A DNA stretch of 64,000 nucleotides from Eretmocerus hayati (taxonomy: Eukaryota > Arthropoda > Insecta > Hymenoptera > Aphelinidae): positions 146,370,522 to 146,434,521 of the forward strand of contig CM056741.1 in NCBI GenBank assembly GCA_029851415.1. The letters are read 5' to 3'. The notes below the pieces were generated by a model. It was not told the origin of the DNA. It worked only from the letters and a program-made list of their open reading frames with translations, and did no database searches. The position numbers and the translations under genes were made by a program. Below are positions 23,148-35,723 of this stretch, one piece after another; within the stretch, counting starts at the first letter, position 1; every line of letters starts with the position of its first letter.

Positions 23148-23736
23148 GTATGGATCTCCGACGCCAAACAACAACACGGTGATAACGAAAGTGCCTATGG
23201 GCTCGAGCCCTGGTGGCAATCCAAACCACAGCAGTAACGGAGGCGGGGGTGGTCTCGCCGGTGGTAACCATCACCACCACGGCGTTGGCAATAACAGGCA
23301 CTTGGGCGCGATAGCCGCCAAATCTCTCGCTGACAGCGGAGGTGGCTCACACCGCGAGCCTCAAACCGCTCCATTCCAGCACGCCCTAGCCCAGCAGCAT
23401 CAGGCCGCCAATTCGGCAATAATGGACACGTTCCTGCGACTCATAGCTGAAAATTCGGGCCTCGACGCCGCGATGAACCTCAGCCACGAGCAGGCTGCTG
23501 CTTACGCGGCAGCTCATGCCAAAATGGCCCAGATGAGCGCCCTCGACAAGCTGGCTGCTCGCTCGGCCGCGGAGTCGGCTTATCCCGTTATCGGGCGCGA
23601 CGACGGCAGGAGCCTCGTCATGCACGAGGATCGTGGAGGAATGGGATCGGGAGCGACCGGGGGTGACTCGTCGGCACCCGAGGACGACGAATTCAGCGAC
23701 AACGATGAGCCCGAGCTACTCAAGGCTGAGCAGTAG
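23148..23736 (+). CDS. ab: abrupt terminal exon, C-terminal domain of the canonical isoform
   Basis: Acceptor ttttttcag (AG 23146-23147), phase 2 entry (AG|G), reading YGSPTPNNNTVITKVPMG. A Gly/His/Asn-rich stretch leads to MDTFLRLIAENSGLD and LSHEQAAAYAAAHAKMAQMSALD, the counterpart of fly Abrupt LLDTYLQFITENTFG / SQEQAAAAALRAKMAQLNA. It ends in an acidic tail (EDDEFSDNDEPELLKAEQ) and TAG at 23734-23736. The total from 8572 with the canonical finger exon is 1710 bases, 570 codons with stop. The alanine-rich amphipathic segment is conserved from flies, so it is likely functional; its role is unknown to me. Confidence 0.93.
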
Positions 23737-24855
23737 CTCAAGAGCAAGTTGTGGGCGTGAACGAGGGCCGAGATAGAAGTGGCAATTCGCGATACCAGGG
23801 AGGAGCGGGAAAATTTCGCCGGTTTTTAATTTTGTTGATTCACGGTGTCATCGAGCGCCCAATGGACTGATACCAAACTTCCACGAGGAGTTTCAGTACT
23901 GAACACAATACTCTTGAGTAAGCTGTTATCGTAGATCTGACGATCTGTAGGAGGTAAGGATGCGCTCTCTGTCGCGTAAGCGAGCGACGCCTAAAAAAAT
24001 CATGACAAATCGTTCCGGAATTTTTTTCAAAACTGCCACGGAATTTAAAAACTGTATACGATAAATTTGCCTTGGAAGGAACAATAGTATACGAATCGTT
24101 GAGTTTGGATTGAGAAGTGGCTCTATTGGAGTAATGTTACGACTCATCAGAGCTGATGACATTATGATTAAGAGGTGCACGTGGAATAGATTTTGTATAA
24201 CTCAAAACAAGGCTCAATGCAGTTGGCAGAATCTTGGAAAATTCCGGACGAAAACCAAGTATGTACGAGTAATTGGTACAAAAAACCATTTCTTGCCTTG
24301 AAGCTCTCTATTGTAGTTCGAAGAAAATTCACATAATACTAGCATCAATTTAGATCTATGACCCATAATCAAGATGATGAAATTAAAATCCCACTAAAGT
24401 ACAAATTTTTTCATCTGAAGATTTCCCTAGAAAGTTAGAAATTTTGCAAACTTCGAAACAAGATGAACAAATTTAAAAAAGAGATTAAGACGTGTGACTC
24501 GCGCATTGATGGTGTATTATTTTGATGATGATGAAAATGATAATACTGGTTATAACGAAGATATCAATATTATAAATAGTAATCTTAAATATAATTAATC
24601 TCTTATGGGAATCAATATCTTTGGAGAAAGCAGACTCGATCTGAATGAGAGACGAAATCCAAATCGAAATTGACGTGGCAATGAATGAAAAAAGTACTTT
24701 ATTATTATATTTGAGGGATTCAGTTTCATGCATAAGCAGACGTTTGGTGAACGATACGGTCCATTTTGAGTTCAATGGCGGAATTGATGACTTAGAGGTC
24801 AATGAAGCGTAAAGAATGAAACCGTTCCGTGCCATACTTTATGTTACTTAATAAA
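23737..24855 (+). terminator. ab: Probable abrupt 3'-UTR with poly(A) signals
   Basis: After the stop the sequence is AT-rich and non-coding. A variant ATTAAA is at 24382-24387 and the first AATAAA at 24850-24855, giving a 3'-UTR of about 0.65 or 1.1 kb. No let-7 seed match was searched for systematically, although abrupt is a known let-7 target in Drosophila. Confidence 0.45.
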
Positions 24856-27800
24856 AAGTAGAATTCCTTACAGATATAAACATAAAAGCCAACTCATGGT
24901 TTTCTCAAGTTTCAACGATCTCGCCGAAGTATAACGACTAAACGACCTCAAATATTCAATTTTGTTTTTCGTAAACCCCGAAGTACGGTTGAAAACAATT
25001 CCACGTTCATCACTATAAATGATACCAAGCCAAAGGGTCGTTACGCGTTGAACGAGAGATAATGACGTGCATATATATTTGAACGGCATGTTTGCCCAAG
25101 TCAGAACTATTGATATACATGAAAGATGTAGATATATTTATATTGAAGCATCAGAGTCGCCCGCCGAGTCAGTTTCTATACAGTAAATAGTTTTCTACCG
25201 CAGTATTTATATAGCTATATGTATACAGACATCTATATATTTATGTAAAGAAAGATTATTCTGACATTTTTACCGAAGTCTCATATCGTAACCAAGAATA
25301 GTTATTGAAATATGTATGAACAGACTGCCCACTGTCTCTCGTATTGACAACGACCCTAAGGATGGAAGATACCTTTAATAGTCCGCAATAGTCACTTGAA
25401 TTTACAATTAACATTAACAGTATTGCAATAGTTATAGAAATGAAGTTGCTATTCGACGAGAGCTCAAAGCTGACTCGCGACTACCTTCGAAAGTTCCGTC
25501 CTCCGATAAATATCCCGTCGCGTCAACGGTTCAGGTTCGATTAAGCATCGTAGCGCTCATCTTTCCGACACAATGAGATTGGAACAAATAGATTTTCTTC
25601 AAAAACTCATTAGCTCATTTGATTCACGCATTATTGTGTCTCCGTGTTCTTGAGATAGCTCTAGAACTTCCGCTCAAGATAAAAATATATTTTTTAACTT
25701 GGAGGGAACGTTCATTTTATTCTCACTTAGTCCGACTAAATTTTTTGTTACTGATTTCCATGACGAATCAACGGTTATGAAGACAATCCATATGAAGCTA
25801 ATTTTTACAAAATTGAGGAATCACCACTCAAGATCTTGTGGGTGAACATTCCTACTTTTCTCGGAAAACAGTGATGAGAGTTTTTTTTTGAAGAAATGCT
25901 GTGACACATGGTTTGCTTAAGGTTCTTCTTGCAATTGAAAATTCCATCTCATACTCGAATGTTGACAATATTGCGTGGATCACATGTAGTTTGAGATATT
26001 TACGGCGTTCAAGCATTAAGGCCATGTCGGAGTCGCGTATTGAAAACGCGGATCAACTTTACCCGAAGATTTTCTTATCAATTGAGACGAGGTTGGTCGC
26101 AAATGACTCGGGGTCGCTCAAGGAATGAACCTCTGATACGATCTACGAAGAGAAATGCCTCTCTCTCTTGAGGAAGAACCAATAAATCGGGAGATATTCC
26201 GATTCCGATTCTCAGAGAGCGCAACCTCGCGCCTTAGATCGAGTTTCGAGGGAGATAGAGATGTTTTTCCCGAAAAATCGTACCAGAAGTTCATTCCCGG
26301 AGCAATTACGAATCATTTGCGACGACTCCCGTCTCAATTGATGAAAAAACTATTGCGTAAAGTTGATCCGCGTTCTGTGCGAGACACCAATCCGGCCTTA
26401 ATGAAATCCGCTAAGCTCAAACTTATTCATCCACTATCATTGTAAGGTAGTTTCTGATTCCCAAGAGATATTTTTCTTGACGATTCACTTCGAGTTCTCG
26501 TTCGTCACTTTTTGAAATGATACATACTAAAGCAGGCAGGCCGTGATACTATTACTAATAGATCCTACTACTACTAATGTATCTACTAACTGGAAGAAAT
26601 AGCGGGGAAAATCGAGATACGTGCAGTAAGAAGCCTACAAGGGAGATCTGCAAAAACTCTATTTTTGTCGTTTATGTGTTACTTGTTAATTTGTTAATTT
26701 GTTACGAGTTTTTTTATACTGCTGCAGGCAACAGTTGCTTGTAAACTCAGTTTCAACTTATAATACAAACCACACCATAGCTACCTCCATGTCGTGTCAG
26801 TCTTTCTTTGCGTGAATATAACAAGAATGAAACAAGATGAACGAATATAGTCAATGACAAAAGAACCCATGCTCTTGATGATTCTATTTCAATTTTTTAT
26901 CGGCCACATCATCAAATATATTTCACGGTGCTCTTTCATCAACTCGTAGCATCCTGATAATAGTTACATAATGAGCATAGTTGGTACATTTACCGTCATT
27001 CAAACGAAACTGCATTAGTTCACATTGTGCACAAGGTCTTATGGAAAAATTGTCTCTAACCGTGTAATACAATAGTTCGCGACTGAATCAAATACTTCAT
27101 CAGTACATAAGATCACTGAGCGTTGGTAATTCATTGTGAACAAAATAGTTATAAAGAAGTACCTCGATTTGTCATAAAGGCAATAGAAGTTGAAATTTCA
27201 CTGCCAGGGACGAACTGATTTTATTTATTATCGATCAGACGACCAGAGTTCCCTAGAAACGTCAGATCTTGGATTGTATTTAAATTCAATGTACTTATAT
27301 CACGCGCCGTATGGAATTATTCTCATTCAAACATTGGCAGCAGCGACGTAAAAGGAGAAATCGAATGCATTTTGAGCATGCATATTCACGTAAATGCATG
27401 AGTTGAAATCGACGAAAAAAAGAGTATCGTTGACAAAATTCATAAGTTACTGAATGTAATTTCGTAATACTCAAAATTACCTCTTATCAAGAGAGCGTAT
27501 CTAGGGGTGAATATACGAGCAAATATTTAAAAAATTAATGAATGTAAAAAATGTTTTGACTACTTTGCTCAGCATTATACTTGATAACTAAGGCATAATC
27601 AGAAATACCGACACTCGCGTTCGTTTCGTAATAAGGTGCAGATTACTTGTTTTTTCAATTGTGCAATTTCACCTGCTTTCGGCAGAGTGGCGTTCGTAGA
27701 TACATAAAATTGGATAAGTGCAAAATTGATGACTCGATTAGTTATCCCACATGGATATCTTTTGAATAATATTCAACGGTTTTCAGTGGTTTTCACTCAT

Positions 27801-29271
27801 TTAAAATGTTAACTCGATTAAATTAAGCTTCCAAACTTCTATTGTATTCTAAGTGAATCTCGAAATTTGAAATACTAACTGTGAATCATTGCCCTTGAAA
27901 TATCTTATGCAAGTGGGGATGAAAAATTGAAACTATGATCGTCGAAGTTGATTAGATTTGTTATTATAAAGATTTAAGGTGCTTCTAGATTGTTATCAAC
28001 GTTCATCGATCACTATCATTATCATTATTCTATCATTATTATATCTGTAGTTATCATTACTATACTTATTAATATTATTATTATTATAATTATTATTTCT
28101 ATCATAGTTATCATCATTATTATTATTATTATTATCATTACTATTACAATTATTGTCAACATCTTAGTTTCTATTATTTTGGCGATTATTGTCACTCTTC
28201 GTTTGTGTTCTGTATTCTATCTACCCAATTTTTCTTGCAAATTTCCTCCAAACCTCAATATCAAATCTAAGTTTGAAAATGAGGGCTGCTTATAGGAAAA
28301 TGAATTTTCAATCTTCATTCATTTGACCCCTGATTGTGTTATTCCGTTCTATGCTCTTTCATTTTATGTACATATGAGATGTAATTTATCGGTTAGCTGT
28401 GCTTCCACTTACATTTACAATTTGGCGAAACATCCTGTCGTTCGATTATTTTTTCCATCGTCTTTTGCTCAAGTTCTCTACCAGCTACTTACTTTGTTAT
28501 TTTATTTGATTATACTCAGTGTATAAGTTATCTTGACAATGCGATTTAATAAATATGTTGGAGATGATTTATTTTCTGTTTTACTTTACATTTACCTCAT
28601 TTGACTAGCAGATAGCTTTGGTGCGATACTTCGATATGCATCAACTAATTTCACAGATTTTAAAGATGCTTTACTTCTATGCATTAGCTCTAGAATTACA
28701 TTTACCTAAAAGCAAACTTCGTGGCTTCGACTTGCTGTCTAATTATCCTTTCACAGTTTATTTCAATCCTCTTTCAGGAAATTCTTCAAGATGGTCAATT
28801 TGGGTCGGAAGATGAAATGAAAAAGTTTGCTGAAGTAGGAATGTACCTAAAACAGTTGGTGAATATCAAGTGTCTCTCCGATATTGGTTTCCTAGATTAT
28901 ATAGGAAGTTAATGTAAGTGGTCAGTACTTAGATCGGAAATGTCATTTTGAGCAAAAATTCCACTTCCAAGAAGCCAGAGAGTAAATTGCGAAGGAGAGT
29001 ACTAAGGCCATGATGATGATAATCTATACTTCAAATTTGAAGATAACTAACCACGCAGAAAACTTTTATTGAGCCACCATTCTCTTTGCAAGCACGTTCA
29101 TGCATGTGATTGCAATGCTCAGGATCGATATTCTACATGAGAATACACTTGAATACTCCCAATTTCCGCGTGATGTATACAACTCAACTTCTGCAATGGC
29201 ATGCATCGCGAGAAATGAATTTAGAACAAACCTCGTATCAGGTTTGTTACTTTGAATCATAAATCATCATC
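24856..29271. other. Intergenic, no gene recognised; ATT microsatellite
   Basis: AT-rich sequence without a convincing gene on either strand. Bases about 28010-28170 are an imperfect (ATT/ATC)n tract that produces an isoleucine-rich open frame. The open frames at 25901-26128 and 26155-26445 have no recognisable domain, no splice context and no neighbours. Confidence 0.6.
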
Positions 29272-30096
29272 CAGGGTGTCTACCGGCACTTCCAGTCGCT
29301 CTAGTCCTTGGAATGCCCTTACTTGATTTGAAAAGTCCTTATGTCCCTAGAAAGTTCTTATTTGTACGGCTCGGTCCTTACTAATTTGGAATTCGGAAGC
29401 AAGAAACAGAATGTCGTGCAGAATAACTTCTCAAAGGAGTTGATGAGAAATAGGAAGAAAAAAAGATGTCAGCAGTGCCAATACGCGCATGAATTCCATA
29501 TACTACTAGACATTCTTGTCAGTGAGTGTAGAATTTCAAAAATTGGTGCGGGGAAAATTTTTTAGGAGGGATTGAAAAAATTTAATATGGAAAATGAGCG
29601 TTTTCATACACTTTTACCCGATTTGCTCGGCACGCACTAGCTCAGCAATTTTATGAGCGAAATCTTCTCTCATGGCAATGCAGCGGCCAGGAAGAGCTTG
29701 TCAAGTTCAGGATACAATGAGTTTTTTGTTGAAAACCTCGACGAAAAGTCTTTAGTTGCATAGCGATCCGTACCCGATGCCATCGTGGGCATTGACAGAG
29801 GTATAAAAAAACTTGGTATAACTTGGACAGTAATTGCTGTATTTAAAACATTCACCATCACAGCGAAAAGATACTCTAGATAAAGTCTCAAGATCTCTTA
29901 ACTTTCAACTATTGTGACGGCACTTACGAATTTAGTTATTACATAAATTATAGTGAATAATAGTTGATTTGAGAATGGTATTTGGGTGAGAATGTATAGC
30001 TCCCAAAACCAAGCCCTTACATTGTCCAATTTTGGTCCTTCAAAAGTCCTTAGAAAGTCCTTCTTTGTCCTTGCAAAGATTCCGGTAGACAACCTG
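29272..30096. mobile_element. Non-autonomous DNA transposon, CAGGGTGTCTACCGG ends
   Basis: The left end CAGGGTGTCTACCGGCA and the reverse complement of the right end, CAGGTTGTCTACCGGAA, match at 15 of 17 positions. Both ends carry sub-terminal copies of AGTCCTTA-type words, usual for transposase binding regions. Flanking bases are TCATCATC on the left and TCATCTGC on the right, an imperfect 8-base duplication. No transposase frame is left inside the 825 bases, so it is a deletion derivative. The superfamily is not certain (hAT- or P-like from the apparent 8-base duplication). Confidence 0.65.
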
Positions 30097-30691
30097 TCAT
30101 CTGCATCAAAGAATTCTTCCTTTTTAGACTCTCATAATATCATTGCAGAAACTATCAAAAGTTTTCTGCAGGCTATTTCGGCAATTCAGATGAGTTTACT
30201 CTGTATCATTCAAGCTCCCTTTGACAAAGATAAGGATCAAAACATGAACAAGATGAAATCAGATTCAAGTCTCTCATGCTGTCTGTAGCCAAATTTTGCA
30301 AAAATTCTTCCCGTTCAAATACTCCCTAAAATGAAATCGTGAATCAACTGAACAACTTTGAAATCTTCTCTCGACCCAAGTTGACACTATGAATCCAATT
30401 TGATCAAGGCAGAACTACTACACAGAAATTCATTCTGAGCCACAAGAAATCTCCAATTATCAATCTTGAGCACAGAAGCAATTATTTGTCGTAGTATTGG
30501 AGGAAGCGGGTTTATTTGTCGTAATACATACTTAATCATTTAATCGATTGCACGAGTACGAAATGATCAATGGTATACTTAAAGAAAATTGCAGTCGTGT
30601 ATTGAGATCATAATGATTAGGTATTGGGGTAGGTCAAAATGGGAAATGTTTAAAAATCGTTACGTGTGGGGCGTCAGTTTTTGCCGTTCTA
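30097..30691. other. Spacer between two DNA elements, nothing recognised
   Basis: AT-rich bases with no gene, tRNA or repeat that I can support. Confidence 0.5.
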
Positions 30692-31595
30692 CACTACCGG
30701 TCAAAAGTCTCAATACACCTGGAAATTAAACTAGTAATCTTCAGAGCTGGATATCTCAGAACCTATTGGTCGTTGAAGGTCTGCGTGGTCGCATTTTGTA
30801 GCTCATATCGAGCACTTTCAAATCTATCTTCTGTATTTTCCGTCCCGCGTATTATACCAGAGACACACGAGTTAGAAAGTTGGATTTTTTTGCAATTTTT
30901 CAGGCAAGGTACGAGCGCCCGCCGATTTTGGAACTATGAGACCTATGACATCCTTAAGCCCATGAAAAAACCTTTGAAATCCATTTTTGAACGTCTCCCA
31001 AAGTGGTTCTGGTTCCGAGATCTGACTGATTCAGTGAGGGTGTTTTTCTCTCAAAAAATCCCTTGATAATCCAAAAGTGATGAGAAACAGCCCATTTCGG
31101 GGCATCTGAGCCTCATTTCTGCAGAAGTTTGACTCAACATCGGGATAGCCATCAGAAATGAAGGCTACCGACCTTGAACTGAGCTGTTTCTCATCATTTT
31201 TGGATTATTGAGTGAATTTTTGAGAGAAAAACACCCTCTTGAATCATTTAGATCTCGAAACCAGAACCACTTTGAGAGCGTTGAAATACGGATATCGAAG
31301 GTCTTTTCATGGGCTTGAAGATGTCATTGGTCTCATAGCGATCCAACAATTCCTCCAAAACTTGCAGGCGTTCGTACCTTGGCTGAAAAATTGCGAAAAA
31401 AGTAGGTTTTCTGACTCGTGTGTCTCTGTAATAATACGCGGGATGGAAAATACAGAAAATAGATTCGAAAGTGCTCAATATGAGATACAAAATGCGACCC
31501 AGCAGAGCTTTCTACGACCAATAGGTTCTGAGATATCCAGCTCTGAAGAACATCAGTTTGATTTTCAGGTGGATGGGGACTCTTGACCGGTAGTG
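30692..31595. mobile_element. Tc1/mariner-type foldback element (904 bp)
   Basis: Ends are CACTACCGGTCAAAAGTC and GACTCTTGACCGGTAGTG, each flanked by TA (30690-30691 and 31596-31597), the target and end style of Tc1/mariner elements. The arms (about 30692-31088 and 31184-31595) are imperfect reverse complements of nearly 400 bases around a loop of about 95 bases, for example AATCCAAAAGTGATGAGAAAC against GTTTCTCATCATTTTTGGATT. The open frames 31239-31586 (+) and 31248-31490 (-) are mirror readings of the arms and code no transposase. Transcription across it would give a very long hairpin RNA. Confidence 0.85.
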
Positions 31596-31597
31596 TA

Positions 31598-33750
31598 GAT
31601 TGAGGAACAATTTTTGGAGACTTTCAAAGAGTACTCCCGATTCTATCAAGAGTCTCGAAGTTCTACGAAAAAATGGAGTGACATTAATTTTGAGAGCAAA
31701 GTCACAGTACGCAACTCGGTGGCGCCAAACATTGGTTAAACAATGTTTCTCTTGAGTATTTTTGACCGTTAAACTCAGCAAAAACCGGGTGCGGTCAAAC
31801 CTCTAAGGCTAAGAGTATTTGTAAATTGTGAGATACCGGCGAATGTGGAAAAGCGAGAAATATTTGTAAAAACCCGTATTTCTGTAAAGTTGATAACTTT
31901 TCACAAAATTTGCTTCCATCAGCCAAAAATTGTCACACACAACGGTCTCCAGCGCATTTTGACCCTCTGAACACGATCCCGGTGAATTTCAGGGACTCGC
32001 TGAGCAGACGGTGACGGGCAATTTCCAATCTATCTCATATGCATGGAGCTCCCAATCTTTATACAGAGATTTTGACACATCTGTCATTATCGGCTCTTTA
32101 AGTTACTTTGTCATGAGACTTGGCTTTCTACAACTGCGGGATCGTCTTCAGCTAGTAAAATACGTGGTAGGGATCGGTATCTCACAATTCACAAAGACCC
32201 TCAGCTTCTAAGGCCTCAGCGGACGTAAGAAAAGCATTGTTAGACCAATGATTGGCACCATCGGGTAGGTTCTGCGAGCTGTGACTTCGCTTTCAAAAGC
32301 GATGTAAAAGTAACATTCTCACTGTATTTTGTGAGAAACTCCAGGACTCTTTCCGGAACCTAAAATATTTTAGTTTCAATCCAAAAGAAGAAAATTTCGC
32401 TTCATCTACGTCCAAAATGGCAAAAACGGTGGACCCAGCCTTTACAATTTTCAAAAATTGTGATTCTTTGGCCCACCCCATCAGATATATCCGATGGCAA
32501 CGGCTATCTTGAATAGTCAATTCAGATTGGATTGAACAGAGCTTTCATGCCTTGGAATTCGGCTGAAAATATTTTTTAAACGCAATAAACGAGATATTCC
32601 AGCAGATAGTGATGAGTTTCCTAGATTCACAAGGAAACAGGGCCCTTCAGATGAAAATCAAGTATACGAATCGAGATGAAAGAATATACGACAAAAGGTT
32701 ACTCTAATCGCGTTTCGATTTACGAGTCCATTCCTATAGCAAAGAAAAAATGTGTGTACGACGAGTAGTTACAATTGTGCTTCGTGTAATGGACTGAATT
32801 ATTTTTATTTTTGAAAGGATCATTACTTAATTAAGCCAATAAATATTTCAATCGTAATGAATATGGAGAAAAAATTTACAATTAGCACTGTCCAGCTTAG
32901 GAGCTCGTGCTACGCGGGTCTTAGTGCCTTTTTATGGCCTGTTCATGCTCAACCTAGCCAGCCGATTTCACTGCTCAAAAGAAAAAAATTATCTCTGAAT
33001 TGACTGAAAATTTTTAATAACCCCACTACATTGAGTATATGATCATCGAAGAGTCATAATGAAGTGATGAATCCAGAAACTTGATCCACAAATGAAGTGA
33101 AAAGATGATTTCCCTTTACATGAATTGTTTAGGGCTGGATTGTCATTAAGTTGTGTGGTCTCTTTCTGGTCGATTCATACCACTCTGCATTATTTTCCAA
33201 CAAGATGCGAGTCTCATCTTATTTTATTATTACTAAAAAAAATAGATTTTGTAAACATAATGAGTAAGTGAAAAGTGAATGAACAGGCAGTCACAGTTCC
33301 TATTTGATGAGTTGGCTAGTTTATGCACTTATTTGTGCTAAAACCATGTTAATGAATAAGAAAATTATATATGTATACGTATAAGATGATTACTTATTGG
33401 ATCCCTAGAGTATGACCATTGTATGACATGTAACTTTGTTATTATAGTTGACGACTAAATTCACATTATTACTCCATACAGTATTCAGAATTTCTTTTAT
33501 TCCCGTTGGTGATCAATGGCAAGATTGGATGAGAATTCATCAATCGAAAATGCCAAAATCATGAATCATCAAATTCACAATACTAGAAGAATAGCACCAT
33601 TACCGCGAAACAATAACAGCATTGCGAAAAATGTCCATGTTTTTGATACCGGTATCTCGTGAGAGTATTTAGTGTGACGTATTATCGAGTTAACATTTCG
33701 ATATGATTTCGATATGTAGATTGATGATTGTGTATATATTGTAGAGATTA
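31598..33750. other. Intergenic, no feature supported
   Basis: No gene, RNA or clear repeat found. Segments at 31750-32250 read like decayed repeat DNA (for example a near-palindromic pair of words around 31800-31850 and 32160-32230: GGCTAAGAGTATTTGTAAATTGTGAGATACCG and its complement in part). Confidence 0.4.
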
Positions 33751-33870
33751 TTATGAATAAAGAAGATTCATTGGTGGAAGATATAAAAAGGTTACTTGTT
33801 TTGTGGTGTCACGTGGGAATTTGTGGAAAGTCGATAAACTCGTGAAAAAGTAAGCGATCGATTTTACATG

Positions 33871-33962
33871 GAAACCGCGGAGATTCAAACCCAGGACCTT
33901 CGACTTCACGATATCCATGTGTCCCGGATAGCAAGCATCCGAACCACTGGACCACGACCGCC
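33871..33962 (-). mobile_element. tRNA-derived SINE head with Pol III A and B boxes
   Basis: Read on the minus strand the segment begins GGCGGTCGTGGTCCAGTGG and ends near GGGTTTGAATCTCCGCGG. An A box (TGGTCCAGTGG) and a B box (GGTTTGAATCT) are 52 bases apart, a normal tRNA-like spacing, but the middle does not fold as a clean cloverleaf with an anticodon arm. It is therefore read as a SINE promoter region, not a tRNA gene. The element probably continues to about 33750 (AT-rich 3' tail on the minus strand); its 5' limit near 34.1 kb is not defined. Confidence 0.65.
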
Positions 33963-34462
33963 TAATCTTCCGTCGTCTGATCGACTTACACCTCCAGAGA
34001 TGAAATCCGAAGATGCCCGCGTTGCACTTATTCGAGGCTCGGCGCGTAGTGACATACGTCACAGTGGGACTCGTGCAAACTTCCGTTTGATAAGGGGATA
34101 ACTTTGGAACAACCCATGAAAGAGTGGTTATCACGCACAGTTGGCTCGGCAGATGATACTGAGACTTCAATACCGATTTCTCCTAGTTGGGGCACGCATA
34201 AACAATGTTTTGCGTTGGCGCGAAGGCCAACATCAGAGCTGTTAATCCGTTTATAAGCTGACGTCTTCAGAAGTATGTTTTCGATCCAACAAGCAGTCTC
34301 TCGGAAAAAGTGGTGTGGTTCCGACTTTAGTAGGTCGGATTCGAGATAGCTGAGCTAGATTTCACTTGTCTGTACACATATCTGGACGAATCCACGGTTA
34401 CATTGGAGTATTTTCACGAAGTTTCAATTTTGTAGAGTAAAAACTGACATGTGCGTATATTT

Positions 34463-35590
34463 TTTAGAAACTGGGGTAACTTTGGGATACTTGTTCATGT
34501 ACTCTCAATTATTTCCCAAGATCTATATCATCATCAAATCTTACTTACTAGAGTAGTCGTTGATGAGAGCTTCAAAATGAGCCAAATAACGCCTCATTTC
34601 GACCTACGGAAGCCGAGTTATGGCAGTTTTTGTCTGAAATCGACTGTGAAGGTATTTTCCTCCTCGAGAGTTAGCCGTGGTGCAGACAGAGAGGTATGCT
34701 GAAGGTGACTATGCTCGACTATAGAAGTTCGACCAAATGGACTTTTACAATAGGTCAATGGAAAGTTAAGACACTCAGCTTGTGATTACTGATGGTGAAA
34801 ATCGATTGCGTGATCTAGTTTATGAATCAATGGACGAATAATAAATGATAACAATTTCTGTTTCAAAGTTGCCCCAGACCGTGTCTAACTCTGGAACACG
34901 ACTTTCAGCACTCATTGCTCTAACCAGAAATGTCCAAATGGACCTTATAAACACCTCAATCAAAAGCTGAAACTGTAATCCACTTCTGATGTAAGACGTA
35001 CAAGTTTCGCGAGGTTTAAGGGAAAAAATGCAATTTTTGTTCCAAAGTTACCCCGGTTGACGGTATGCTAGACCTGATTATAGAAATCTCATGAATAAAG
35101 TAGATACCGTGAGCTGGGGATACTTTGAACAGACGGGGTTTCTTTGAACACTAGAGGTACAAGTTTTCAATTCTCAAAATCGGCAAAGTATGGATGCGCA
35201 AGGGTACTAATGATAATTTGTTTGATAGTGGCATAATACGAGTAAAACATTTTGCATCGATGTGGGAGTTCCTATCGGTTGTAAGTGAGTTCATAACAAA
35301 CTTTTTGGATGGCATGATTTTGAAGCGAAAAAAAATTGCTCCGAACAACTGGTATCGTTTAAGCACTTCTAGGGCGGATCCAAGTCCACGGCTCTGGATT
35401 TCTTCTATCCTTAGCGATGTCTTGAAGAATCCATCGTTACAGGGGTGTATTTTCACCTAGACTCAATTTTATAGGATAAAAACTGAAAAGCGCATGTTTT
35501 TTCCCAGACGGGGTAACTTTGAACACTTGAATGGGAAGTGACATGCTTTTTGACGAATGGGAGAGCTTTGAACACTTCAAAAACCCGTAG
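34463..35590. repeat. Cluster of GGGGTAACTTTGAAC-type repeat ends
   Basis: The word (T/G)GGG(G)TAACTTTG(A)A or its complement occurs at about 34474, 34866, 35044, 35113, 35507 and 35567 in both orientations, with CCGTGAGCTGGGG / CCCCAGACCGTG next to some of them. The same words recur at 44794-44820 and 44960-44980. It looks like nested copies of one terminal-repeat element family, too decayed to delimit. Confidence 0.5.
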
Positions 35591-35723
35591 ACACTCAAAA
35601 GCCGGGATATCTCCAAATAATACGAACTAATTCTTAGATTTTGATGGTTCTCGATTTTGAGATTTGTGGTTGAGATCATTTGATTTTCAAAATGCTCACT
35701 TAGTGCTCTCAATTATATTATAT

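Noticed and set aside
8572..23736. Broad-Complex as the identity of the BTB zinc-finger gene
   Set aside because: Broad has PCKHPV-ILLQDV and VSGL in the same part of the BTB domain; the ANPC...RGLADVN text, the ESLLGQALE and GPSGI linker and the canonical fingers fit abrupt.
24485..24835. 116-residue hydrophobic minus-strand frame
   Set aside because: AT-rich composition explains the Ile/Ser content; it overlaps the probable abrupt 3'-UTR and shows no domain.
27990..28295. Ile-rich 101-residue open frame
   Set aside because: Translation of an ATT/ATC microsatellite, not a membrane protein.
31239..31586. Open frames on both strands in the foldback element
   Set aside because: They mirror each other in the inverted arms and have no transposase motif.
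33868..34101. 77-residue open frame over the SINE
   Set aside because: It is the reverse reading of the tRNA-like promoter region.
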